Under the pieces are notes generated by a model. That model was given only the letters and a program-made list of their open reading frames with translations. It was not told the origin of the DNA and ran no database searches. Below, in pieces: positions 8,425 to 16,952 of a stretch of DNA of 64,000 nt. Origin of the DNA: Ectopseudomonas oleovorans (GTDB taxonomy: Bacteria; Pseudomonadota; Gammaproteobacteria; Pseudomonadales; Pseudomonadaceae); the NCBI RefSeq assembly GCF_003052605.1, contig NZ_QASO01000098.1:1-64000 (forward strand). Reading direction: 5' to 3'. Both the position numbers and the translations under genes were made by a program. The first letter of the stretch is position 1. Each line of letters starts with the position of its first letter.

Positions 8425-9675
8425 ATGCTGAGCTGGGATGAATTCGACAAGGAAGACGGCGCAGAAGCAGCCGCCGCAAGCAATGCCAACGCACAGAGCG
8501 CCGGCACCAACTTCGACAAGCTCGACAGCGAAGCTGCCGGCTCGGTCGAGCAGGCCCGCGCCGTCGCCGCCAACGACTCCGAGGCCGTGGCCCGCGCCAA
8601 GAAAGCCCTGAACGACCTCGACATCCAGGAAGGCCTGGACGACCTCGAAGGCGCCTCCGCGCGCGTACAGGTCGGCGACAAGCAGATGATCAACGCCCGC
8701 GCCGACCTCAACCAGCTCGTACCCTTCAAGTACGACTGGGCCTGGCAGAAGTATCTGGATGGTTGCGCCAACCACTGGATGCCGCAGGAAGTGAACATGA
8801 ACGCCGACATCGCGCTGTGGAAGAGCACCGACGGTCTCTCCGAAGACGAGCGCCGCATCGTCATGCGCAACCTCGGCTTCTTCTCCACCGCCGACAGCCT
8901 GGTTGCCAACAACCTGGTGCTGGCCGTGTACCGCCTGATCACCAACCCCGAGTGCCGCCAGTACATCCTGCGCCAGGCCTTCGAGGAAGCGATCCACACC
9001 CACGCCTACCAGTACTGCATCGAATCGCTGGGCATGGATGAAGGCGAGATCTTCAACATGTACCACGAGATCCCGAGCGTCGCGAAGAAAGCCTCCTGGG
9101 GCCTGAAGTACACCCGCTCGATCTCCGATCCCAAGTTCGAAACCGGCACCCCGGAAACCGACCGTCAGTTCCTGCGTAACCTGATCGCCTACTACTGCGT
9201 ACTGGAAGGCATCTTCTTCTACTGCGGCTTCACCCAGATCCTCTCAATGGGCCGCCGCAACAAGATGACCGGCACTGCCGAGCAGTTCCAGTACATCCTG
9301 CGTGACGAGTCCATGCACCTGAACTTCGGCATCGACGTGATCAACCAGATCAAGATCGAAAACCCGCACCTGTGGGATGCCCAGATGAAGGACGAAGCGA
9401 CCCAGATGATCCTGCAGGGCACCCAGCTGGAGATCGAATACGCGCGTGACACCATGCCACGCGGCGTACTGGGCATGAACGCAGCGATGATGGAGGACTA
9501 CCTCAAATTCATCGCCAACCGCCGCCTGACCCAGATCGGCCTGAAGGAAGAGTACCCGGGCACCACCAACCCCTTCCCGTGGATGAGCGAGATCATGGAT
9601 CTGAAGAAGGAGAAGAATTTCTTCGAGACCCGTGTGATCGAGTATCAGACTGGTGGGGCGTTGAGCTGGGATTGA
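8425..9675 (+). CDS. nrdB: Class Ia ribonucleoside-diphosphate reductase, beta subunit
   Basis: Diiron-tyrosyl-radical subunit partnering NrdA; 416 aa. Ligand motifs: [17 protein letters not shown] (Glu, His and the radical Tyr, equivalent to E115, H118 and Y122 of E. coli), FFYCGF and ESMHLNFG. The N-terminus has an extra Ala-rich, acidic stretch of about 70 residues before the conserved core. The C-terminus ends ALSWD, the tail that docks on NrdA; the N-terminus also begins MLSWD. A 458-bp gap from nrdA with its own promoter-like sequence and LexA box suggests that nrdB can be transcribed separately. Confidence 0.96.
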   Translation: MLSWDEFDKEDGAEAAAASNANAQSAGTNFDKLDSEAAGSVEQARAVAANDSEAVARAKKALNDLDIQEGLDDLEGASARVQVGDKQMINARADLNQLVPFKYDWAWQKYLDGCANHWMPQEVNMNADIALWKSTDGLSEDERRIVMRNLGFFSTADSLVANNLVLAVYRLITNPECRQYILRQAFEEAIHTHAYQYCIESLGMDEGEIFNMYHEIPSVAKKASWGLKYTRSISDPKFETGTPETDRQFLRNLIAYYCVLEGIFFYCGFTQILSMGRRNKMTGTAEQFQYILRDESMHLNFGIDVINQIKIENPHLWDAQMKDEATQMILQGTQLEIEYARDTMPRGVLGMNAAMMEDYLKFIANRRLTQIGLKEEYPGTTNPFPWMSEIMDLKKEKNFFETRVIEYQTGGALSWD

Positions 9676-9835
9676 TTCCTGGGTCCAGTCCGTTAGGACA
9701 GATTAGAAAGCGCTTTGCCTGAGAATGGATGTTCGGGGTAGCGAGAGAAACTAAAAGCCCCGCCTAGTGCCTAGCCGTTGGGGAAATCTGTTGAAAGATT
9801 TCCCGATGGCCTGCGGTTATGGGCCCTGGACGCAA

Positions 9836-9878
9836 AAATCCCCAGCAGAGATATTTTCTGCTGGGGATTTCTGTTTTT
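9836..9878 (+). terminator. Rho-independent terminator downstream of nrdB
   Basis: AAATCCCCAGCAGA (9836-9849) pairs perfectly with TCTGCTGGGGATTT (9857-9870) around a 7-nt loop, followed by CTGTTTTTT. It lies about 160 bp after the nrdB stop. Confidence 0.8.
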
Positions 9879-10036
9879 TGGCTTTCAGATCATGACGTTA
9901 GCGATCTTCATCAACAGATTAAGCCAGCGCCTTGGCCTAGTGCGGGGCTTTTTTATAGAGGGCTTCACACATTGTTGCAGTACCAACAGAAGCGGTGGTT
10001 TTCAAGTACTGCGACTGACGGTCAAGAAGCGAATGC
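9879..10036. other. Non-coding stretch before azoreductase remnant
   Basis: Less GC-rich than the surroundings and without a supported gene. An 11-bp inverted repeat (AAAAGCCCCGC at 9753-9763, complement at 9942-9952) brackets it together with the nrdB terminator, and GCCTAGTGC occurs directly in both arms. This may be what remains of the insertion or rearrangement that removed the 5' half of the next gene. Confidence 0.35.
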
Positions 10037-10441
10037 GTGCAACGCTACTGGCCATTCGGCATGCCCGCCGCGCTCAAGGCGTGGATCGACCAGGTGGTGC
10101 GCCCCGGCCGCACAGTGGACGTGGATGAAAGCAACCCGCTCGATCCCTATGCACCCAGGCTGGCCGACCGGCCGCGCCATGCGGTGATCCTCACGGCCCG
10201 CGGCGGCGTCGGTTTCGATGTGGGCGGAGAGATGGCGCATATGAACCATCTGGAGCCGAACCTGATCACTGCGCTCGGCTTCATCGGCATCACCCGCGTG
10301 CACCAGATTGCCATCGAAGGTCAGGAAGTCGGCGGTGAACTGCTTGCCGAGTCCGTCAAACAAGCCTTGGGCAAGGTCGATGCGCTGGTGGCCGAGCTGC
10401 AGCGTTCATTGCAAGCCGAGCGCGTCGAAGAGCCGGCGTGA
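10037..10441 (+). pseudogene. FMN-dependent NADH-azoreductase remnant (3' half)
   Basis: About 134 codons matching the C-terminal half of AzoR-type flavodoxin-fold quinone/azo reductases: FGMPAALKAWIDQVVRPG (substrate loop and helix), then AVILTARGG and the terminal helices. The N-terminal half, which carries the FMN phosphate loop, is absent; intact proteins are about 200 aa. The GTG at 10037 is only the first possible start in the surviving frame. Homology begins abruptly about 370 bp after nrdB, so a deletion or rearrangement removed the 5' end. Probably non-functional. Confidence 0.75.
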
Positions 10442-10476
10442 GGCAATGGCCAGGCCGAGGATGACGCTGCCTCGCC

Positions 10477-11220
10477 TCAGCGCTTGGTGCAGGCAAACAG
10501 CGCGTTGCCGGAGCTGCCATCCCACAGCGCCAGGCGCTGATAGTCGTGCTCCAGCACCTGCACCTCGAAGTACGGCGCCAGCAGGCTCTGTAGCTCGGCG
10601 AAGTTCACCGCCACCATCGGGTGTTCGTCGTGCCAGACCTCGGTCTGTTCGGCGAGGGTGCGTTCGATGCGCAGGCGCAGAGCCTGCTGTTCGCCTTCAC
10701 CGCGGTAGTACCAGCCGGAGCTGAAGCGGAACTGCCCTTCAGCATGCCCTGCGCAGTGGGAAACGAACGAGGCATTGTCGATGCGCAGCTTGTCCACCGC
10801 GTTGAAGCAGAACACCCCACCCGGAGCCAGGGCGCCGTGCACGCTGGCGATGCAGGCCTTGAGCCGTTCGATGCTGGCGCTGTAGTGGATGGAGTAGAGA
10901 AAGCAGGTGATCAGGTCCAGCGGCTCGTCGACCTGAAAACCGCACATGTCCTGCCGGGCAAAGCGTGCCTCGGGGCAGCGCTGGGCGGCGCGGTCGAGCA
11001 TCGGCTGGTTGATGTCCAGGCCGCTGCTGGAGTAGCCGGCATCGAGAAAATGGCGCACATGCGGACCGGTGCCACAGGCCAGATCGAGGTGGCGCTTGCC
11101 GCCGTTGCCGAACAGTTGTTGCAAGCGGTGTACGCAATGACTCTGGGCGGCGTAGTCGATGTCCGCGCACATCAGATCGTAGTAACCCGACAGATCGGTA
11201 TAGAGGGCATTGCCGGACAT
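10477..11220 (-). CDS. Class I SAM-dependent methyltransferase
   Basis: 247 aa from the ATG at 11220 (MSGNALYTDLSGYYDLMC). Motif I LDLACGTGPHVRHF binds S-adenosylmethionine; motif II-like SGLDINQPMLDRA and post-motif DLITCFLYSIHY follow. The N-terminal YTDLSGYYD segment is typical of small-molecule methyltransferases of the Methyltransf_25 type. Substrate unknown. Two in-frame upstream starts exist, but none of the sites has a strong Shine-Dalgarno sequence. Convergent with the azoreductase remnant. Confidence 0.8.
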   Translation of the reverse strand: MSGNALYTDLSGYYDLMCADIDYAAQSHCVHRLQQLFGNGGKRHLDLACGTGPHVRHFLDAGYSSSGLDINQPMLDRAAQRCPEARFARQDMCGFQVDEPLDLITCFLYSIHYSASIERLKACIASVHGALAPGGVFCFNAVDKLRIDNASFVSHCAGHAEGQFRFSSGWYYRGEGEQQALRLRIERTLAEQTEVWHDEHPMVAVNFAELQSLLAPYFEVQVLEHDYQRLALWDGSSGNALFACTKR

Positions 11221-11504
11221 GATGACAGGGGCGCGAGGACGAAGGGCGCGCATCATAGCTCAGGCCACGAATGGGCAGAATCACTATCGCTGCTGTCGAC
11301 ATGCCAGCAGTCTGGTCGAGCCCGACGCTCACCATGAGAGGGCCCCAGCGACGCTCATGAAACAGCTGGAAGCCTTCTATAACTGGGCTTTCGCCAGCTA
11401 TCACCGGCATCGATGTTCACCATCATGCCAATGAAGTTCTCTGAAAAAATCCAGTGCGTAAGATCTGCTCCATACCCAACCACAACCCCCTGGAGCACCA
11501 CATC

Positions 11505-11789
11505 ATGAAACGCCAACTCATCCTCAGCTTTGCTTTCTCCGTACTGGCAGCCAACGTATTTGCCGCTTCTTCCGCTCAACCTGTAGTCGCCGAAGGTGGC
11601 TCCGATCGTCTGATCGAAAACCGCGTTGCCGAAGGTGGTTCCGACCGCCTGATCGAGAACCGCGTCGCCGAAGGTGGCTCCGATCGCCTGATCGAGAACC
11701 GCGTCGCCGAAGGTGGCTCCGATCGCCTGATCGAGAACCGCGTCGCTGAGGGTGGCTCCGATCGCCTTATCGAAAACCGCACCGCCTGA
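11505..11789 (+). CDS. Secreted peptide with five identical 13-residue repeats
   Basis: 94 aa. Residues 1-20 are a Sec signal peptide (MKRQLILSFAFSVLAANVFA), probably cleaved before ASSAQPV. The mature part is almost only five copies of VAEGGSDRLIENR, ending TA. Start at 11505, with CCTGGAGC upstream. The repeat is acidic and Gly/Ser-rich, with no Cys and no second membrane segment, so it should be periplasmic or released. I recall short pseudomonad proteins with AEGGADR-type repeats annotated as phage infection protein; the basis of that name is unclear to me. Monocistronic, with a strong terminator behind it. Function unknown. Confidence 0.8.
   Translation: MKRQLILSFAFSVLAANVFAASSAQPVVAEGGSDRLIENRVAEGGSDRLIENRVAEGGSDRLIENRVAEGGSDRLIENRVAEGGSDRLIENRTA
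11586..11780 (+). repeat. Five tandem 39-bp coding repeats
   Basis: Units at 11586, 11625, 11664, 11703 and 11742. All five encode exactly the same 13 residues but differ at synonymous positions (GTC/GTT, GGC/GGT, GAT/GAC, CGT/CGC, CTG/CTT, GAA/GAG). That pattern means selection on the protein rather than a very recent DNA expansion. Confidence 0.9.
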
Positions 11790-11848
11790 TACCTTCCTGA
11801 TGAACTGATCGAGAACGTCGTATGACTCGATGGAACGCGCAGCCCCAC

Positions 11849-11881
11849 AAGGCCGGCCTGATAAGCCGGCCTTGGTTTTTT
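11849..11881 (+). terminator. Rho-independent terminator after the repeat-peptide gene
   Basis: AAGGCCGGC pairs with GCCGGCCTT across a 7-nt loop (11849-11873), followed by GGTTTTTT. It lies 60 bp after the stop. Confidence 0.85.
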
Positions 11882-12000
11882 CAGCGCTAGAAAGTCTCGC
11901 GCACTGCGCGAATGAGCAGCCCCGTGTCGACCCCAGACAATCGACCGCCCTGCCCCCGCTCTATGGTGAACGCCCCTTTGATCACTCACCGGAGCGCCCC

Positions 12001-12348
12001 ATGGCCAACAAACCGATCACCGTTCTGCGCGATACTCAACCGATGCCCGTCGTCGATGCCTGCAAGTGGGAGCGCATCGAAGGTGACCCGCACACCGTCA
12101 ACCTCAATGCCTACACCTCCGAAGACGGCAGCAAGATCATGGGCACCTGGATCTGCACGCCCGGCAAATGGCGCGTGGAGTACCTGAAGTGGGAGTACTG
12201 CCACTTCCAGGAAGGCTACTGCATCATCACCCCGGACGGCATGGAGCCGATTCACCTTAAAGTTGGCGACATCTTCGTGGTCGAGCCCGGCATGAAAGGC
12301 ACCTGGGAAGTGGTGGAAACGGTGCGTAAGTACTTCGTGTTCGCCTGA
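12001..12348 (+). CDS. Cupin-domain protein (DUF861 / cupin_3 type)
   Basis: 115 aa, almost entirely one small beta-barrel: GTWICTPGKWRVEYLKWEYCHFQEGYCIITPDG followed by LKVGDIFVVEPGMKGTWEV. This matches the cupin_3 family that includes ureidoglycine aminohydrolase domains, but a single short domain of this type says nothing firm about substrate. The ATG at 12001 follows GGAG and begins the conserved region; longer in-frame readings do not look coding. Stands alone, with a terminator on its left. Confidence 0.8.
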   Translation: MANKPITVLRDTQPMPVVDACKWERIEGDPHTVNLNAYTSEDGSKIMGTWICTPGKWRVEYLKWEYCHFQEGYCIITPDGMEPIHLKVGDIFVVEPGMKGTWEVVETVRKYFVFA

Positions 12349-12482
12349 CGCTGAGCTGACAGCAGCGCACCGGCTTGAAAAGCGCAGGAACTTGGCCTAT
12401 TCACAACGGTCAGTGCTGCGCCGCCGACCTGGCGGTTCCCTCATCACGGACGGCCCAAAAGGCCTTTCAGCAAGGAATCATC

Positions 12483-12959
12483 ATGAACCGACTCAAACTG
12501 CCGCTGCTCTCCCTCGCCTGCGCCCTGCCGCTGGTCGCCTGCGCCGCCACCCCGGAGGCGCTCAAGCCCTACCCCGCCGCTGCCGACGGCTACAGCCGCC
12601 ATGTGATCGAGCTGCCGGCGCAAAGCAATGAAGCCGAGCACAAGGTTGAGATCATCGCCGGCAAGACCCTGGAAGTGGATTGCAACCAGCAACGCCTGGG
12701 CGGTCAGTGGCAGGAAAAGACCGTGGAAGGCTGGGGCTACAGCTACTACGAGCTGGGCCAGGTCGGCCCGGCCATGAGTACGCTGATGGCCTGCCCGGAC
12801 GGCAGCCGCAAGCAGGCCTTCGTGCGCGTTGGCGGTGAGCCGCAACTGGTGCGCTACAACAGCAAGCTGCCACTGGTGATCTACGCGCCGAAGGATGTCG
12901 AAGTGCGCTACCGCGTGTGGTCTGCAGCGGCCGAAACCAGCACCGCACCGCGTCAGTAA
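12483..12959 (+). CDS. eco: Ecotin, serine protease inhibitor (probable lipoprotein)
   Basis: 158 aa. Ecotins are envelope inhibitors that dimerise and block trypsin-fold proteases such as neutrophil elastase. Matching segments: [65 protein letters not shown] are aligned across the whole E. coli protein; the two disulfide cysteines (C50 and C87 in E. coli) are present. The P1 residue of the primary site is Leu where E. coli has Met84. The leader ends LVAC at residue 20, a full lipobox, so the protein is probably a lipoprotein. ATG at 12483 follows AAGGAATC. Confidence 0.93.
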   Translation: MNRLKLPLLSLACALPLVACAATPEALKPYPAAADGYSRHVIELPAQSNEAEHKVEIIAGKTLEVDCNQQRLGGQWQEKTVEGWGYSYYELGQVGPAMSTLMACPDGSRKQAFVRVGGEPQLVRYNSKLPLVIYAPKDVEVRYRVWSAAAETSTAPRQ

Positions 12960-12996
12960 CGCCGGCTGACACACTCTGAGCCAAGTGGGTGCATGT

Positions 12997-13410
12997 TCAG
13001 TGCTCGCTGGGCTTCTTCTCGGCCTTGGCTACAACAGCCAAGGCCATCACCACTTCGCGTGCCACCTTGCGCTGCGCAGCAGGCAGAGCCAGAAAGGCCT
13101 CGATCACCTCGCGTTCCTGATAGAACTTGGGATCTTCCCAACGGCCACGCTGCTCGCGTACCGCAGCACCGGCCTGTGCGCCAAAGCGCAGTACCTGCGG
13201 TTCGATACGCAGCCACTCGGCAAGCACCTGCAATTTGTCCTGCGACGGTATCGCCTCGCCACGCAACCAGCGGGAAACCGCCTGGAAGGTCACGGAACGG
13301 CCCCAGTAACGCGAATTGAACTCGCGCTCGAGCACGGCGGGGCGATCTGGATATCCAGCCGCAATCATGGCGCTACGCAGGCGCTGGGCGAATTCGGTTT
13401 TTTCGGTCAT
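12997..13410 (-). CDS. XRE-type helix-turn-helix regulator
   Basis: 137 aa. The N-terminal part (EFAQRLRSAMIAAGY, then VTFQAVSRWLRGEAIPSQDKLQVLAEWL) is a lambda-repressor-like HTH with the recognition helix around AVSRWLRG. The C-terminal 50 residues are charged and helical, without a peptidase or sensing domain. Divergent from the BRO-N-like gene at 13529, with a palindromic sequence between them, as in phage repressor/antirepressor pairs. No other prophage genes are near, so this is a domesticated pair or a stand-alone regulator. Confidence 0.82.
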   Translation of the reverse strand: MTEKTEFAQRLRSAMIAAGYPDRPAVLEREFNSRYWGRSVTFQAVSRWLRGEAIPSQDKLQVLAEWLRIEPQVLRFGAQAGAAVREQRGRWEDPKFYQEREVIEAFLALPAAQRKVAREVVMALAVVAKAEKKPSEH

Positions 13411-13467
13411 GGACGCGGACGTTAAATTCCGCTTCCATGCTTGATTGAACAGTCAGTTGTATATTAA

Positions 13468-13486
13468 ATGAAATTCATGGTTTCAT
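13468..13486. promoter_or_regulatory. Possible operator between XRE and BRO-N-like genes
   Basis: ATGAAA-N7-TTTCAT, a perfect inverted repeat in an AT-rich 118-bp divergent intergenic region. Location and symmetry suggest a binding site for the XRE protein. Inference only. Confidence 0.4.
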
Positions 13487-13528
13487 CGCATTCAACAGGC
13501 CGTTGTTTCATGCACTAGGGAGGGCGCC

Positions 13529-13987
13529 ATGACCAGTCCGATCAACCCCGTCTTCGAAGACATTCGTCTCACCGTGCAGCGCGCCGCCGACGGCCGTTTC
13601 TGGTTCGTCGCGCAGACCGTTTGCCAGGCCCTGGAACTGGCCGACGAACAAGCCGCCCTGCTGCTTCACTGTCGACCGGAGGGCATCCTCTTCGGCAACG
13701 AGGAAACGCCTCAAGCCATGATCGACCTGGAGAACCTGCTACGCCTGAGCCTGAGCAGCACCAGCCCACGCGCTGAACGTCTGCGCAGCTGGCTATGCCA
13801 AGTCCTGCTGCCGCACCTGTTCAGCAGCTCCAGCCTGCCCAGCTATCGACAGCTGAGCACGGCAAACAAACGCCTGCGCGTACTCAAGTGGCACGACGAC
13901 TGGTGGATGTCGATGAATGACGTGATGCAGGTTTTCGGCACCCGGCCGGAGCTGCTGGCGATGAGCGAGGACCCGTGCTGCAGTTGA
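13529..13987 (+). CDS. BRO-N-domain-like protein (antirepressor type)
   Basis: 152 aa. It begins with FEDIRLTVQRAADGRFWFVAQTVCQALEL, the strand-helix pattern of BRO-N domains of phage antirepressors, followed by a region with LENLLRLSL and RSWLCQVLLPHL, and a C-terminal segment (WHDDWWMSMNDVMQVFG) that could be a second DNA-binding unit. GGGAGGG precedes the ATG. Pairing with the divergent XRE gene supports a regulatory role. Assignment from pattern only. Confidence 0.65.
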   Translation: MTSPINPVFEDIRLTVQRAADGRFWFVAQTVCQALELADEQAALLLHCRPEGILFGNEETPQAMIDLENLLRLSLSSTSPRAERLRSWLCQVLLPHLFSSSSLPSYRQLSTANKRLRVLKWHDDWWMSMNDVMQVFGTRPELLAMSEDPCCS

Positions 13988-14032
13988 GCACGACGCCGGG
14001 GCTCGCTCGCCAGGCATGCTGACAGCGACCGG

Positions 14033-14677
14033 TCAGCGCATGCAGCACTGCTTGTATTTCTTGCCGCTGCCGCAGCTGCACGGGTCGTTGCGCCCGATCT
14101 TGGCGTCATCACGGCGTACCGGCAGCAGCGGGTCCAGGTTCTGCTGCCAGTACTCGTAAAGCTCGACGGCGGCCGGCTCCAGCATCGCTGTGCTGGCTTC
14201 GTATTCGGCATCGGTCATGGCCTTGAGCGTCTCGCTGCCGCTTTCATCGCCATGCAGGGTGATCAGCGCCAGAGCTGCCGCCACCGACTCCGGCAGCGAT
14301 GCATCGAGCCAGCCGGCGACTGCGGCGCCGCGCAGGTAACCCGCGCACCATTCGGAGACGATCAGCTTCTCGCCCTTGCCGTTGTTGTCGGCCAGGAAGA
14401 TCGCTTCGTAGTCGTCCGGCTCTTCGGCAAGCATGTAGGCGGCTTCGCTCATCAGCTCGACGGCCAGCTTCATGAAGCGCTCACCATCCTTGTCGCTCGG
14501 CCATTGCGGCGGCTGGTCGGCCCAGATCGCCGAATACCAGACGACAGGCGCGACCTGGCGCGGGCTGGAGACGATGGCGGCGAAATAACCGTCTAGCTCG
14601 CTGGCGGACAGGATCGAGTCATCGTTACCGTACTTGAGCAGCCACTGATCGAGCTTCTCCAACCCTCTGTTGTCCAT
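14033..14677 (-). CDS. YecA/UPF0149-family protein with C-terminal SEC-C zinc motif
   Basis: 214 aa. The helical UPF0149 domain ([26 protein letters not shown]) is followed by [18 protein letters not shown], the zinc-binding SEC-C motif also found at the end of SecA. E. coli YecA has the same layout and has been linked to SecA/ribosome binding. ATG at 14677 is preferred over GTG at 14683 because CGGAGG is 7 nt before the ATG and almost touches the GTG. Divergent from rlhA. Confidence 0.88.
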   Translation of the reverse strand: MDNRGLEKLDQWLLKYGNDDSILSASELDGYFAAIVSSPRQVAPVVWYSAIWADQPPQWPSDKDGERFMKLAVELMSEAAYMLAEEPDDYEAIFLADNNGKGEKLIVSEWCAGYLRGAAVAGWLDASLPESVAAALALITLHGDESGSETLKAMTDAEYEASTAMLEPAAVELYEYWQQNLDPLLPVRRDDAKIGRNDPCSCGSGKKYKQCCMR

Positions 14678-14823
14678 CGCCACGCCTCCGCCTGAAAAAG
14701 GCCGCTACTGTACCGCCATCGGTGCGTATTACCAGCCGTCCGGCATCTGACGAGTGCCCACAGGCCATCAGCCCGGTACAATGCGCGCCTTGCCCGTGTG
14801 CCAGCCTGATAAAAGAAAACACC

Positions 14824-16833
14824 ATGTCCTTGCCCAAGAACCACCTGGAACTGCTCAGCCCTGCGCGTGACGTCGAGATCGCCCGCGAGGCCATTCTGCA
14901 TGGCGCCGACGCCGTCTATATCGGCGGCCCGAGCTTCGGCGCGCGGCACAATGCCTGCAACGAAGTGAGCGATATCGCCAGACTGGTGGAGTTCGCCCGC
15001 CACTATCACGCGCGGGTGTTCACCACGATCAACACCATCCTGCATGACGATGAGCTGGAGCCGGCGCGCACGCTGATCCACCAGCTCTACGACGCGGGCG
15101 TGGATGCGCTGATCGTGCAGGACATGGGGGTGATGGAGCTGGATATTCCGCCCATCGAGCTGCATGCCAGCACCCAGACCGATATCCGTACCCTTGAACG
15201 GGCCAAGTTTCTCGACCAGGCCGGCTTCTCCCAGCTGGTGCTGGCGCGCGAGCTGAACCTGCAGGAAATCCGCCAGATTGCCGATGCCACAGACGCGTCC
15301 ATCGAGTTCTTCATCCACGGCGCGCTGTGCGTGGCCTTCTCCGGCCAGTGCAACATCTCCCACGCGCAGACCGGGCGCAGCGCCAACCGCGGCGACTGCT
15401 CGCAGGCCTGCCGCCTGCCCTACACCCTCAAGGATGAACAAGGCGGCGTGATCGCCTACGAGAAACACCTGCTGTCGATGAAGGACAACAACCAGAGCGC
15501 CAACCTGCGCGCCCTGGTCGAGGCTGGCGTGCGCTCGTTCAAGATCGAGGGCCGCTACAAGGATGTGGCCTACGTGAAGAACATCACCGCCCACTACCGC
15601 CGCGAGCTCGACGCCATTCTCGAGAATCGCCCGGACCTGGCCCGCGCCTCCAGCGGCCGCACCGCGCACTTCTTCGTGCCCGACCCGGACAAGACCTTCC
15701 ACCGTGGCAGCACCGATTACTTCGTCACCGAGCGCAAGGTGGACATCGGCGCCTTCGACTCGCCGACCTTCACTGGCCTGCTGGTCGGCAGCGTGGAGAA
15801 GGTCAACAAGCGCGACCTGATCGCCGTCACCCATGAACCGCTGTCCAACGGCGACGGCCTCAACGTGCTGGTCAAACGCGAGGTGGTCGGCTTCCGCGCC
15901 AACATCGCCGAGTTGAAAGGTGAGTTCGAGGAAGACGGCGAGAAGCGCTACCGCTACCGCGTCGAGCCCAACGAGATGCCCGAGGGCATGTTCCGCTTGC
16001 GCCCGAATCATCCGCTTTCGCGCAACCTCGACCACAACTGGCAGCAGGCGCTGCAACGCACCAGCGCCGAACGTCGTATCGGCGTGAGCTGGAAGGCCGA
16101 GCTGCTTGAAGACGCCCTCAAGCTCACCGCCACCAGCGAAGAAGACATCAGCGTCGACGTCGCCCTGCCCGGCCCGTTCGGTGTCGCCAACAAGCCGGAA
16201 CAGGCGCTCGATGGCCTGCGCGACCTGCTCACCCAGCTAGGCACCACCATCTACCATGCCCAGAGCGTGACGCTGGATGCGCCGCAAGCGTTCTTCGTGC
16301 CCAACTCGCAACTCAAGGCGCTGCGCCGCGAGGCCATCGAGGCGCTGACCGCAGCGCGCGTGGCCGCCCATCCGCGTGGTAGCCGCAAGGCCGAGACCGA
16401 GCCGGCGCCGGTGTACCCGGAGTCGCACCTGTCGTTCCTCTACAACGTCTACAACCAGAAGGCGCGCGACTTCTACCATCGCCATGGCGTGCAGCTGATC
16501 GACGCCGCCTACGAGGCCCACGAGGAAACCGGCGAAGTGCCGGTGATGATCACCAAGCACTGCCTGCGCTTCTCCTTCAACCTGTGCCCGAAGCAGGCCA
16601 AGGGCGTCACCGGCGTGCGCACCAAGGTGGCGCCAATGCAGCTGGTACACGGCGATGAAGTGCTGACCCTGAAGTTCGACTGCAAGCCGTGCGAGATGCA
16701 CGTGATCGGCAAGATGAAGGGCCATATCCTCGATCTGCCGCAGCCGGGCAGCGCCGCGACCCAGGTGGTCGGCCACATCAGCCCGGACGACCTGCTCAAG
16801 ACCATTCGCCAGAAGCCGGGCTATAGCCACTGA
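14824..16833 (+). CDS. rlhA: 23S rRNA 5-hydroxycytidine C2501 synthase (U32 peptidase-like)
   Basis: 669 aa, close to E. coli RlhA (YdcP, about 650 aa). U32 core: LELLSPARDVEIAREAILHGADAVYIGG is followed by the signature FIHGALCVAFSGQCNIS...NRGDCSQACRLPY, whose cysteines bind the iron-sulfur cluster. C-terminal CLRFSFNLCPKQ and FDCKPCEMHVIG carry further conserved cysteines. RlhA hydroxylates C2501 of 23S rRNA using prephenate-derived chemistry. Start at 14824 (MSLPKNHLELLSP) is where family members begin; the 34 upstream codons do not look coding. TrhP/YegQ paralogues are about 450 aa, so length favours RlhA. Confidence 0.88.
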   Translation: MSLPKNHLELLSPARDVEIAREAILHGADAVYIGGPSFGARHNACNEVSDIARLVEFARHYHARVFTTINTILHDDELEPARTLIHQLYDAGVDALIVQDMGVMELDIPPIELHASTQTDIRTLERAKFLDQAGFSQLVLARELNLQEIRQIADATDASIEFFIHGALCVAFSGQCNISHAQTGRSANRGDCSQACRLPYTLKDEQGGVIAYEKHLLSMKDNNQSANLRALVEAGVRSFKIEGRYKDVAYVKNITAHYRRELDAILENRPDLARASSGRTAHFFVPDPDKTFHRGSTDYFVTERKVDIGAFDSPTFTGLLVGSVEKVNKRDLIAVTHEPLSNGDGLNVLVKREVVGFRANIAELKGEFEEDGEKRYRYRVEPNEMPEGMFRLRPNHPLSRNLDHNWQQALQRTSAERRIGVSWKAELLEDALKLTATSEEDISVDVALPGPFGVANKPEQALDGLRDLLTQLGTTIYHAQSVTLDAPQAFFVPNSQLKALRREAIEALTAARVAAHPRGSRKAETEPAPVYPESHLSFLYNVYNQKARDFYHRHGVQLIDAAYEAHEETGEVPVMITKHCLRFSFNLCPKQAKGVTGVRTKVAPMQLVHGDEVLTLKFDCKPCEMHVIGKMKGHILDLPQPGSAATQVVGHISPDDLLKTIRQKPGYSH

Positions 16834-16855
16834 GCCCAGCCTCGCCAGTTCCCGG

Positions 16856-16950
16856 TAGCCCGGGTGCAATCCGGGGCATGCGCCTGTATGTCCCGGATTG
16901 CATCCGGACTACCACAACAATCGCCAGCAAGCTGGCTCCTACGGATCGCG
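16856..16950. repeat. Palindromic intergenic repeats after rlhA
   Basis: GTAGCCCGGGTGCAATCCGG and its near complement ending in CCGGACTAC form an imperfect inverted repeat, followed by ATCGCCAGCAAGCTGGCTCCTACG, a REP-type unit of the same family as those at 23.92-24.0 kb. Confidence 0.6.
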
Positions 16951-16952
16951 AA

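Noticed and set aside
11586-11780. CRISPR-like array of 39-bp repeats
   Set aside because: No spacers; units are contiguous, in frame and encode an identical peptide after a signal sequence.
11576-11989. Minus-strand ORF with RRSEPPSATRFSI repeats
   Set aside because: It is the reverse reading of the repeat peptide gene and has no ribosome binding site or signal peptide.
14593-16056. 487-codon minus-strand ORF opposite rlhA
   Set aside because: Shadow of rlhA; no domains and it overlaps the YecA-like gene start.
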